A stretch of 64,000 bases of DNA, from assembly GCF_900700375.1 (NCBI RefSeq), contig NC_041716.1:19308578-19372577 (forward strand). The letters run 5' to 3'. The position numbers and the translations under genes are program-made. The stretch comes from Denticeps clupeoides (lineage: Eukaryota > Chordata > Actinopteri > Clupeiformes > Denticipitidae). The notes beneath the pieces are model-generated. The model was not told the DNA's origin, made no database searches, and saw only the letters and a list, made by a program, of their open reading frames with translations. The first letter of the stretch is position 1. Each line of letters starts with the position of its first letter. This document shows, in pieces, positions 36,482 through 46,232 of this stretch.

Positions 36482-39400
36482 CTACTCTGTCTGGGGTACA
36501 GAGATGGCTGGGCCCTTGGGGTCATCAAAGCGGTCCATTGTGCGCAGCTGCAAAATCATGTGGAGGCCGTAGGTGAGGATCAGCACCATAAGCAAAGAGG
36601 TGAACAGCCCCATCCAGATCCCAGGCGTGAAGAAGCTCGCACAGTCACTGGCATAAGAGAAGTCCTGTCCAGTCACATTAAAGCCCTGGATCTGGGATCG
36701 GAGACAGAAATGGGAAGGGGAATAAGAAGAAGCAGGAATCATTTAGGTCAGTGGTGCCAAACTCACAACCTGCAGGCCACATCCGGCGAGATCAGTTTTT
36801 TATAGATCTATTATTATGGACCTGGTGATATGAAGCGCTGATAACATACAAACTACAGATCCCATAATGCTGTGCACACTTTGCTGACATAAAAACTGCT
36901 CCTGTTCAGATTCTGCTGCAGTGTACAGATCGCGTTTGGCAAGGAATCTCAAGCACTGCATTATGGGATCTGTATTTTGTGTGTTATGAGCACTTCAAAT
37001 CGCCGGGCCATAATAAAAGATCTATATAAAATGACCTCACAAGAAGCGGCTATGGACATCATTGACAGCTCTGACACCACCTACTTCCTCCTTCTGGATG
37101 ATTTAAACTCCCTCTTGTCAATCAAAACAGGTCTAGTTGCAGCCCAGCATCAATGACCCGCCTTTCTCCTCCTCTTCCCTCCATTTTTTTTTTGATTTGT
37201 GCAGTACACATTGTACACATGTCATGATGTCACTATGCTGGGAATCAGTACCTGAAAGTCATCGAAGGAAAGCCTCCACTGGTTGGCGCGGTCCTTGTCC
37301 GAGTGTGGAAATAGCTGAGCGTAGCGGAAGCTGCTGACTGACTCGCAGCGGTAGGAGTACTCGGCAGGGGCGTAGACATAGCGGCTGGCGTTGAAGGTGG
37401 CTTTCTGGCCGTCATATTCCAGCACCACCTGGTCCATCGTGAACCAGCGGCGGGCAGAGACCTTGTAATGACGCTGGCTCATGGCAAAGCTGCAGACAGG
37501 AGGTAACACGGAACACTAATAAACTCTCATTCAGATTTTTTTTAAAGGTCCCATGACATGAAAATGTGACTAAGGGATTAACAGGAATACGAGTTCCCCG
37601 AGCCTGTCTATGGTCCTGCAGTGGCTAGAAATGGCAATAGGTGTAAAGAGTCATTCTGCTTCACCACTAAGAGACTGGCAGATAATTTTCCATCCCACCC
37701 TTAAAAAGTAACTCCACTGACCGTCGTGTCTTCCAAACGTGTGAAGCATTGCAGTTACTCTGTAACTGGATGGAAAAATGAGCACAAATGTACTTTTTGA
37801 GTTCAGTCACGTGAGACTCTGAAGTCGCTTCATTTGATTTTTTTCACCGACACGACTTCCTGTTTGTGCCAAACATTGTGGTTGGTGAATGATGTTGATG
37901 ACGGCATTTCCGCGAATGCCCACTCAACTTCTATACCCCGCTCTCCTCCTTGTCCTGCCTCTCTCCTCCTCATTAGCATTTAAAGCTACAGACACCAATC
38001 TCATTGTGGGACTGGCTAAAAGCGACTTCATATACAATAACACCAAAATAAAGGCAAAAAAAAATGTCACGGGACCTTTAAATACTATCGTATGTTCGTG
38101 AGTACACATAAATTATGTTTCAAAGTCTGTCCTTACATGAGTTTGAAAGAACGGAAGTTCAGAACATTTTCATAGTTCAGCACCAGCCTGGAGAAATGAG
38201 ATATAGTTACATGTTATGGGGTGTTCCTCATCAGCTTCAGCAGGACATTCATCATCTCTTTCTCACCTTGAGTGGCTGGCATTACAGAAAGAGCCACTGA
38301 GTTTGACACGGCTGGACTCCCCAAAGGTCATAGGGGCGAGGTCGTGCCTCTCCCACTTTCCTGAGCGCAACAGTTCGACGTTGAGGTTCTCCGCCCACAG
38401 GAGGATACAGGTGGAGCCCTTCTCCTGGAACTCCACCGGGGGGGAAATTTTCTGACGAGACTGCAGCAGGGAGCGGCCAACTGAGTGAAGGGACAATGGA
38501 ACATCTTCAATAGTCTGAGAGGGAAAGAAAAACGACACAAAAATCAAACATTTAGCACATTACTTATTAATGACTGCAAATATAAAAAAAAAAATACCAC
38601 ACCGAGATGACAAATGACACACCAGTGAAATCAGAAGCTGCTTACCCGTGAAGCACTTAGTGCCGTGTAGACAGCCGTGTAGGGTACAGATTGGCTGTTC
38701 ATGATGTTCATAACCTGACCAATCACATCATCTGTGGTAAATAGAATAGTTCACATTCAAATCATTATAAAAGCACAACGTCAAAACACTAATAAGACAC
38801 AACTGGCTTGAAATCATTCAAAAAAATGTATACAAAAAAAAATTAGATCCTATAAATAATTACAGTAAGTACATTTACACTCATATATAATTATCAGTAA
38901 CTACCAGCAGCCCATCTGAGCACTACGTGGAGGTGGGTGACATGCTTAAAACAAAAATATTGCAGCTTTAGGACAAAATGAAACTGGAATGGGGGGAAAA
39001 AAAAAAAAAAAAAAAAACCTATAAAACTCACCATTTCCACTGAGCACATCTTTGGTTGACATCATGTCAACACTGCCATAGAAAAGACAAGAAAGATGAC
39101 AATTCAGCCATTTGATACAAAGTTTTGACAATAAAACATAGGATTCCATCTGTGCCACTCGTGCAAGCAAGAAGAAACTTTACCCAGTGCCGTAAGGCAA
39201 ACGGAAAACCAGCAGGGTGGCTACGGAAGCATTGAGACGGAGCTGTGCGAGGGTCTCCGGGTCCATGTAAAGCGGAGACGTGTCCAGCTGCTCCTGCAGA
39301 AGCCCGGTAACCTCTCCAGTGGCCAAGCTGTCCACAGCCGGCAACACCAGAGACGTTGTGGAGGACTGCAGTGCTGCCTGGATATTACACGGAACACCAC

Positions 39401-40323
39401 GTGCGTGTAAAAAGGACCTTACCAGCAAGAAATGGGACAACTTAAAAGTGATAACTTACTTCAAGGTTTGTGAAGGAACTGTCCTGCTTGTTGCCAAACA
39501 CGCCGCCATACATAGTGAAGTCGTCCACACTCAACTGAACAAAGCAAAAGCACCAGGTATAAGACACCCACACGCTCAACTCAAACTAACAATGACCGAA
39601 CGTCCCAGGTTCAAACCCCCTGTGTCCCCCAGCAGGACACTTAACCCTGAGTGTCTCGCGGGGGACTCTCCCTGTCACTACTGAGCGCAAGGCGCTCTGA
39701 ATGAGGGCGTGTGGTAAACAAGGATAAATCTGAGCGCTGTGTGGAAGGTTGTCGCCGAGATAAAAGTGACATTTAGAGGGAGGCAGGCCATACTCGCTCC
39801 TGCATGAAGAGCAGCACGTTGTGCGGGGAGGAGCTCAGCGCGGCCCGCAGGTAGGACTCCAGCTGGTCGCCCGAAACGACGTGGCCCGCCGCCGGAGGGC
39901 TCGGAGATGTCGTCGCGGAGCTGGAAACGCAGGGTGACAGTAAGCGGGACGCATTTATCTTGCGGGTGACAGTGCACCACACTTCAATATTAAACGACAT
40001 TTTACAGATGTACAACTTGAGCAAATTCTACATATAAACCCGCGCGTTGCCCGTGAAATAAACACAAAGAAAGACATTTAATAATCTGAAATACTTTTGA
40101 ATGACAAAATGTCAGCCGTACAGTCGGGCTGCTAATGCTAACGTTAGCACGGAGCAACAGCGGCTCCGTTCGCCGGCGCTTATCGACATTTCCCCGGTCT
40201 TTACCCTTCGCTGGACCACATAATCAGCGGCACTTGCTCGGCACATCTCCCCAGGGCCGAAAAAGTCAACAAAACAGCTAAAGCGGCCGTGCAGCCGCGA
40301 CCGGGAACCTTCATGTCCGCCAT
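36482..40323 (-). CDS. atp6ap1: V-type proton ATPase accessory subunit S1 (Ac45)
   Basis: Type I membrane protein that helps assemble and sort the V-ATPase in the ER, secretory pathway and lysosome. Ten coding exons on minus: 40205-40323, 39794-39920, 39460-39534, 39184-39377, 39032-39072, 38646-38731, 38267-38514, 38137-38187, 37252-37489, 36482-36691. Phases close to 462 residues (human 470). It starts [10 protein letters not shown] with a signal peptide, then [10 protein letters not shown] (family VPLVLWSSDR). Other landmarks are [39 protein letters not shown] and [12 protein letters not shown] single TM helix lies at about residues 417-443, followed by a short cytosolic tail [12 protein letters not shown]. 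Several N-glycosylation sequons are present (for example NAS, NVT). Two MITEs and a SINE sit in introns. Confidence 0.97.
36802..37027. mobile_element. Foldback MITE in the last atp6ap1 intron
   Basis: About 70-base inverted arms (36,802-36,870 and 36,958-37,027) sharing ATAGATCTnTTATTATGG and ACAnATCCCATAATGC, with an 87-base loop. No coding content. Confidence 0.8.
37546..38077. mobile_element. 532-bp MITE with TTAA target site
   Basis: Ends AGGTCCCATGACAT and (inverted) AGGTCCCGTGACAT, with TTAA on both sides (37,542-37,545 and 38,078-38,081). TTAA target choice points to the piggyBac or Kolobok groups. It lies in the intron between atp6ap1 exons 8 and 9. A related, opposite-orientation copy lies at about 49,945-50,528. 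Confidence 0.85.
39590..39722 (+). mobile_element. Diverged SINE family 1 copy
   Basis: Recognisable by CCCAGGTTCAAACCCC (B box), AGGACACTTAACCCTGAG and the tail GAGGGCGTGTGGTAAA. It is more diverged than other copies, so older. It lies in intron 2 of atp6ap1. Confidence 0.75.
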
Positions 40324-40400
40324 CTCCGTGACTCCGAGTGACGTGTTGTGAGCGGCGGTCACGTGACCCGGCTCTGACGACGACGTGTGTGAAAGCAGCC
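40324..40400 (-). promoter_or_regulatory. atp6ap1 promoter with perfect CLEAR-type box
   Basis: The palindrome GTCACGTGAC at 40,358-40,367 lies 35 bases upstream of the atp6ap1 start codon, in CG-rich DNA. GTCACGTGAC is the consensus bound by TFEB/TFE3 in lysosomal and V-ATPase genes (established knowledge); binding here is inferred. Confidence 0.75.
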
Positions 40401-42043
40401 AAGCAACGAATAATGGCGTTAAATCGTATCTTCGCAATAGATGCAATTAAATAGTGCATAATATAAATCAGTAAATGCTACAATAATCCAATTATACAAC
40501 TAAAAATTAAACAGTTTTACGATAAGAAAGGCAATTAATATACATTACACTAACAAATATTAATAAACTATGCCAGTAATATAATGTAATATAGTATAGT
40601 ATAGACTTCAGTGTAAACACTAAAATTAAATTCTTGGACATCTTAAAAGGTTGCAACCAATATAATTAATACAACGTAATATACTATTAAATTCAACAGC
40701 TGTATTGTCTAATTTTTATCAAATAAAATAAAAATCCAGAAAATATAAAGAAATTGACCTACACAAACTGTCAACAAGAGGGGAGATAAATCTGTATTCC
40801 TCTAGGGAACATGCTGTAACTCTTGGATTTGTCAACTCTGAGCTCTGTGGAGTTTTAAATAGATGTTAGACTCAGTCTTCTAAAGACTATTTAACTCTTC
40901 CTGAAAGCAGCTGAAAAAAATATATTATCATAATTTCAACTTCATTATTTACAAAAACATGCCTGTTTTTAATATACTAAAACTATGATCAGGAAAAGGT
41001 TTTAGTAAATTTTTTTCTTTGTCTTTTATAGCATAGAAATTGAATTTAACTAAATAAATCACAATTAGATATTACTGTCAGAAATGAAATATTATTAATC
41101 TATTTTCTAAATGCACCGATTCCATTCAAGAGCAGGGACGGGTGGTGTACCAACGAGTGGAGGCATGGCCAACCCTGGACAAGACAATCAATGCTAGCAA
41201 AGAGTAATCAAAATTCATTTAAAAAGATAAATAAAAACTAGACAAATACAACAATTTGATTTTAAATACTTCATAATTAAACAGAGCAAGATATTAAATA
41301 CAACTAAACACTACCAACAATTCCTGTCTAAAATATTGCTTTGTTTCATTTAAAAAGAAAAGAAAAAGGTTTCTTTTTTTTATTTGGACAAAAGTGGAAT
41401 CCCATTAAGGCATAAATGTGTGGCACATTAAATGCAATAGAGAATTCTGCTACACTAATTTAAATCTAATAAAAAAAACAGTTACATACTGGAGCACACA
41501 TTATTCATACAGAGCACGTTGTTTTCTTGAGTTTATAATAGTACTTCTGATTGTACCCATTCTGATTTAATACCTTGTCACATGCCACAGTGGTTATTGC
41601 TTACATTAACTCAAAACTGCAATGTAACGGTATGTAAACACCAGAAGACAGTTGCATTCTAGGCAACCCAGTTGCCCAAAAGCAATCCTTTTTAAAGCGT
41701 TGCATATCTGTGCTGTTTAAAACAGGTAGTGGGATCACAGCAGAAAATGTGGTCCATATAAAAAAAGCTGATTCTTGTCAATGCATTCCCTGAAATCTTC
41801 AGTTAAAAACTGACACAGACCCATAAACATACATAGCAGGGCTGTCATTATTCGGTCATAATTTACATATATGTAAAGTAGTAGAAGTCAGGCACACTGA
41901 AACAAATAGTCATCCCAACTAGAGTGAGATGCTCAGTATTCTCCGATCAGAGATCCAGTTAACAGAAGAAACCAGACCCACATTTTCCTCTTAAAAGACA
42001 AGCATCTAAACAAGCATCCAGTCCAAGGTTGCAGCCTCAGGGT
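40401..42043. other. atp6ap1-tafazzin spacer and tafazzin 3' UTR
   Basis: AT-rich. On minus the tafazzin 3' UTR begins at 42,043; a TTTATT (AATAAA on minus) near 41,378 could end it. No other gene or repeat was recognised. Confidence 0.5.
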
Positions 42044-45000
42044 TCATCCACTTTTCTGTAACCTCTGGTGAAGAGCCTCTGCTTGGGATTTCAAGATGCG
42101 GAACTCCTCTTGAATGAAATCTGTTAGGGTTTTCCTCATTTCTACCTGAAAATGTATTGCAGTATAAATGTGAGCCTGAAATTCTGCATCCTAACTGAGG
42201 TTCCAAGACTCAAACCAGAAAAAACATGTCCTCTCACCGGGCTTTTGTTTTCTGCTCTTAGTGATTCCACAAGATTCTTAACAGTAAATGGCTTCCCCAC
42301 TAATACCGTAATTTTCTGCCAATAGAAAGCTCAGGTACTTAAAAGCAACACACAAGTAAACCACGTTAGGAAATAAGACCCTGCTTGGCCATGTGGAATG
42401 CACACACCTGTCCTGTTTTTGGTATGTAAGGACTTTCATTTGGAAGAACATCATTCATGCCTGAAAAGCAAGAAGTTCAGAAGGACCTCAAAAAGAAGCA
42501 CTTACAGTGGGTACGGAAAAACACTGAAATGTTGACATTTTGCACATTGAAAAAACTGACATTTCACAGTGTAATAAGGGGCCAAATACTTTCTGTACCC
42601 ACTGAAATAATACAAAATACTAGACAAAATGGACAAGGTTTAAAATTGTAAGATTATATTATAGTTTTAATCAGTACCATTTTAAAAGAAGTCATGGTTA
42701 ACATGAATACATAACATGAATTTGTAACTCACCAACATGCCACATAGGTAAAATTACAGGGTGAAGCGTACATTCAGCTATCAACCTTCCCACCCCTAAG
42801 GGAAAATGTGTTCAATCAAATTCTATTTGCACTAATTCTAATGCAATCTATGTGTACAGAGATGGCAACTTACCCCATTTTAGCCTAATGTACTCCTGGG
42901 TCATGTTAATTTTTCCTGGAACACAAAGTATCATTAACTGTTTATAATTATATCACAAAAGTTGCCACATGCATATTAACTTCTACCTTCAGGGAATATG
43001 TGGACCCATTCTCCTCTATTGAGTTTTTCAATGAGGAAGTCCATGCCTTTCTGATACACTCCATCCCCTGCAATACAACCCAGAGCCACTGAAATACAAG
43101 ACTTCATCCAAACAGGACAAAATGGTGGTATAAATACTGCTTTCTGATCATTTCATAACTGACTACAATTGATAGTTTCTCTGTTTTTTTTTAATGCAAC
43201 TTTACTTAATCATACAAATACATATTCCATGTACCAAAGGCATGCATGCTTGTCCAGAAACTGGTATTTGGTAGTACATGCTGTACTTTGAGGAGGAGGA
43301 GGAGGAGGGGGTTGCATGAGGAGGATTCTTACCTCGACACACAGGCACACACTTCCCTCTGCTAAAAAAACTTGAGTGGATCTCCTTGGTAAAGCAGATA
43401 TCAGAAGCAGTGGGTGTCCTGTGGGCACAGCAGCACAGGAAAGTAAAAGAGACAGCACAGCCTAGACAGAGAGAGTCAGAGATGTTACACAACTGCTCAA
43501 TCCAGCTAAAGAACATCTCGCCTTATTTCGGAAACTTAGCAGGGTTGGGCCTGGCTAGTCCTTGGATGAGACTACCTGGGAAAACCAGGCGCTGTAAGTC
43601 ATTCTGTCCTGCTGATTGAGTTAGAATAGCAGAATGGATGATTTAAAAGGAAAGAGATGCTTGAAATCATTATTCTTCCTTGCTTAACCATGGTTATCTG
43701 TAATGAAACATGTGCAGTCATCATTCGCTGCATAAAAGTTCTTCTCAGGCAAAAATATTGCATCAACCATTTATCAGATCATCAAAATCGTCATGGAGAA
43801 AAGTTCAAGGTACCCAAGAAAGTCCAGCAAGTACCAGGAACGTCTCCTAAAGATGATTCAGCTGCGGGATCGGGGTTCCACCAGTGCAGAGCTTGCTCAG
43901 GAATGGCAGCAGGTTGGTGTGAATTCATCTGCACTCACAGTGAGGTGAAGACTTGAGGAGGACGGCCTGGTGTCAAGAAGGGCAGCAAAGAAACCACTTC
44001 TCTCCAAGAAAAACATCAAGGACAGACTGATATTTTGCAAAAAGTAAAGGAATTGAAATGCTGAGGACTGGGGTAACGCCATTTTCTCTGATGAAGCCCC
44101 TTTCCGACTGTTTGGGGCATCTGAAAAATGATTGTCTGGAGAAGAAAAGGTGAGCACGACCATCAGTCCTGTCTCTTTCCAACAGTAAAGCATCCTGAGA
44201 CCATTCATGTGTGGGGTTGCTTCTCATCCAAGGGATTGGGCCCACTCACAGAACACAGCCATGAATAAACCAAAACATTCTCCGACAGCAACTCCAAGCA
44301 CTGATTATGAAGGAATGGGTCGCTATCAGTCCAGATTTGGCCCAGAAGTTGATTGTCAGCATGCCGAGGTTAATTGCAGAGGTCTTAAAATATTGACTCT
44401 TTGCATAAACTTAATGTAATTGTTGAAAAATGCTTGTAATTATACTTGAATACGCCAGAAACAACTGACCTAAAAAAAAATATCAGACCTAAAAAACTGT
44501 GAAACTAGTATTTGTCACTTTCAAAACTTTTGGCCACAACTGTAGATTCAGAATAAATAAACACAAACACCAATGAATGAACAGGTTTCCTAGTTTTGAT
44601 ACCACCCAATCAGTGACACAGTGTTTCCTACAACTTACCATCTCATCCTGTTACAGTTCCAGAGCTGCCGAAGCTTGAGCACCCCTAAAACAAGAGAAGG
44701 AGCCTTTACAAGTAAATGACAATATCAGCCCTGGGAGTTTAGAACGTCTGAAACGTCCAGTGGAACAAGTGGAAGTGCTCTCTCACCCCAGATATGTGGA
44801 TCATCCATGCAGGACTGGTGGTTGGACAGTGTAATGAGGGGTGTGTTCTGTGGCCGCTGATCAACCAGATCCAGGAGGACATTTTGATTGTGTACAGTCA
44901 AACAGTTGAAGTACTCTGTTGGCAGACAAAATGGAACAGAGCAGCAAAATAACAGTAGAATAATCTATAACATACTAATCACTGATTATTTATAACAGAA

Positions 45001-45129
45001 TGGTATCACGGTAAACGCACTGGTCCAGAAGTAACTGTAGGATCCCACCATGCCCATGACCAGGGAACTAGAGACCTTCCAACCCAAGCGAGGGCTTGAT
45101 GGGAATGGCCACTTCACCTCCAAGGGCAT
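42044..45129 (-). CDS. tafazzin: Tafazzin, cardiolipin transacylase
   Basis: Mitochondrial phospholipid-lysophospholipid transacylase that remodels cardiolipin (Barth syndrome gene in humans). Ten coding exons on minus: 45021-45129, 44787-44915, 44639-44684, 43333-43418, 42987-43067, 42874-42915, 42733-42795, 42408-42460, 42238-42315, 42044-42145. Phases close to 262 residues, equal to human tafazzin lacking the optional exon 5, and no counterpart of that exon is seen. It starts [10 protein letters not shown]. The acyltransferase motif NHQSCMDDP places H69 and D74 exactly as in human; FPEG is at 148-151. The C terminus [20 protein letters not shown] matches the family. An ATG one codon upstream (45,132) could add one Met. 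The third intron holds a 5S-like segment and a dead Tc1 copy. Confidence 0.97.
42505..42604. mobile_element. 100-bp MITE with CAGTGGGTAC ends
   Basis: Starts CAGTGGGTACGG after a TA and ends CTGTACCCACTG, giving 12-base near-perfect inverted repeats, with Tc1/mariner-like tips. It lies in the tafazzin intron after exon 8. Confidence 0.75.
43511..43598 (+). repeat. 5S rRNA-derived segment (pseudogene or SINE3-type head)
   Basis: It matches vertebrate 5S rRNA from about base 24 to base 118. Landmarks are TTTCGGAAACTTAGCAGGGT (box A / intermediate element), GGGCCTGGCTAGTCCTTGGATG, CTACCTGGGAAAACCAGG and GCTGTAAG. Several substitutions and a missing 5' end argue against a working 5S gene. It could be the head of a 5S-derived SINE. 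It lies inside a tafazzin intron, opposite in strand to tafazzin. Confidence 0.8.
43724..44546 (+). mobile_element. Dead Tc1-like element, 5' part lost
   Basis: The plus strand keeps transposase-like pieces ([45 protein letters not shown]) interrupted by stops, and the right tip TTTTGGCCACAACTGTA. No matching left tip was seen. It is old and inactive, in a tafazzin intron. Confidence 0.8.
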
Positions 45130-45152
45130 CATGACAAAATAAAATGCTTCAT
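45129..45152 (-). CDS. uORF overlapping the tafazzin start
   Basis: A seven-codon frame (ATGAAGCAT... ending TCATGA) lies in the tafazzin leader on minus. Its TGA overlaps the first of two tandem ATGs (ATGATGCCC). If scanned, it would reduce or tune tafazzin translation through reinitiation. Function is inferred only. Confidence 0.5.
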   Translation of the reverse strand: MKHFILS

Positions 45153-45800
45153 CCAGTCCAGAGGGGTGCAGAACAGATCTAAGTAGATATATAACAGACA
45201 GACCCAAACATTAGTATTATTCTGAGAATTTTTTTATAATACAAGCCATTTATTGCGGAGGAGACCCATTTTTCTACCAGAAAATCACAAAGAAGAGGGA
45301 AACAGGTCACATTTATGAGTTCTAGTGGCACTGCCGTTCTAGTAATTCTTAGAGAATTATAGTACTTAGTGGAGGCAGATGAGCAAATAAACTCATTCAA
45401 GGAACCTTAATGTACAGATAATGTAATAAGGCTCATTTTAGAACTCCCCTTAACGTCAAAAAGGAAATGAAATGTCAGCGGACGTCACGCTGTCCGAGGT
45501 CAAATGTTAAAAAAGCTACCGGATACTACAGCAACGAGACACTGCTACAGGGAGGCTGCTGCAAACAAAATACAGTAACAATATGCACACAATTTACAGC
45601 CATTCGCCAACGTCAAATTAAACAAGACACGCCTCGCCAGCCATGACAGAAGACAGAAGGCACGCTAGCCGGCTAGCTGCTAAAAGCATTTCCATTTATG
45701 TGATGTTCGAAAAAACGAACTACACGTATTCCCCCCTCACCTTTCTCCTGTCTGACACGCAGAGAACTCTTAACACCGGAAGTGATTCAATGAACTTTAA
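45130..45800 (-). promoter_or_regulatory. tafazzin leader, probable non-coding first exon and promoter
   Basis: The exon holding the start codon has an acceptor (ATATCTACTTAG) at 45,179-45,190, so it begins near 45,178. A probable 5'UTR exon ends at 45,742 with the donor AAAG|GTGAGG. The promoter lies near 45,750-45,900, almost touching the slc25a20 3' end. Confidence 0.6.
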
Positions 45801-45919
45801 CCTTTCCGTGGTCTTTGGAAATTGTAGTCCAATGTGTGACAATTGGGCAATATATCTCTGAAAAGTAGGGGTTTATAAGCGCCCAGACACATTATTACAG
45901 ACACATGCAAATAAAATCA

Positions 45920-46232
45920 TTTTTTAAAAAAAAGTTTATTTACAAAAGGAACGAACATTTTATTTAGGCATGTTAAGACTTGGTAACAAATAGAATATTT
46001 AAACATAATTCTGCATATATTTTGATATGTATATATATTTTTATTGGATATGTTTAAATGGCTTTGCCATTTATGAAAAGATAAAATATATAGTTGATGT
46101 TTGGTGTGTGGCCAACGAGGACCATAAAAATGACACATTTTGTGAATACACAAAACCTAATGAAATAACTTTATACATTCACAGCAATAAAAACAAGCTG
46201 CTGGGTTCCCTTATCATCTGCCTGAGAAAAAG
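45920..46232 (-). terminator. slc25a20 3' UTR with poly(A) signal
   Basis: The minus strand shows GTAAATAAAC at about 45,935-45,944, followed by T-rich and AAAA-rich DNA. This places the transcript end within about 150 bases of the tafazzin first-exon region. Confidence 0.65.

Noticed and set aside
43210-43516. Frame over tafazzin exon 4 extended into introns
   Set aside because: Only 43,333-43,418 is exon; the rest is intron read-through.
43511-43598. Functional 5S rRNA gene
   Set aside because: The 5' quarter is missing, several conserved bases are changed, and it is a single copy inside an intron.
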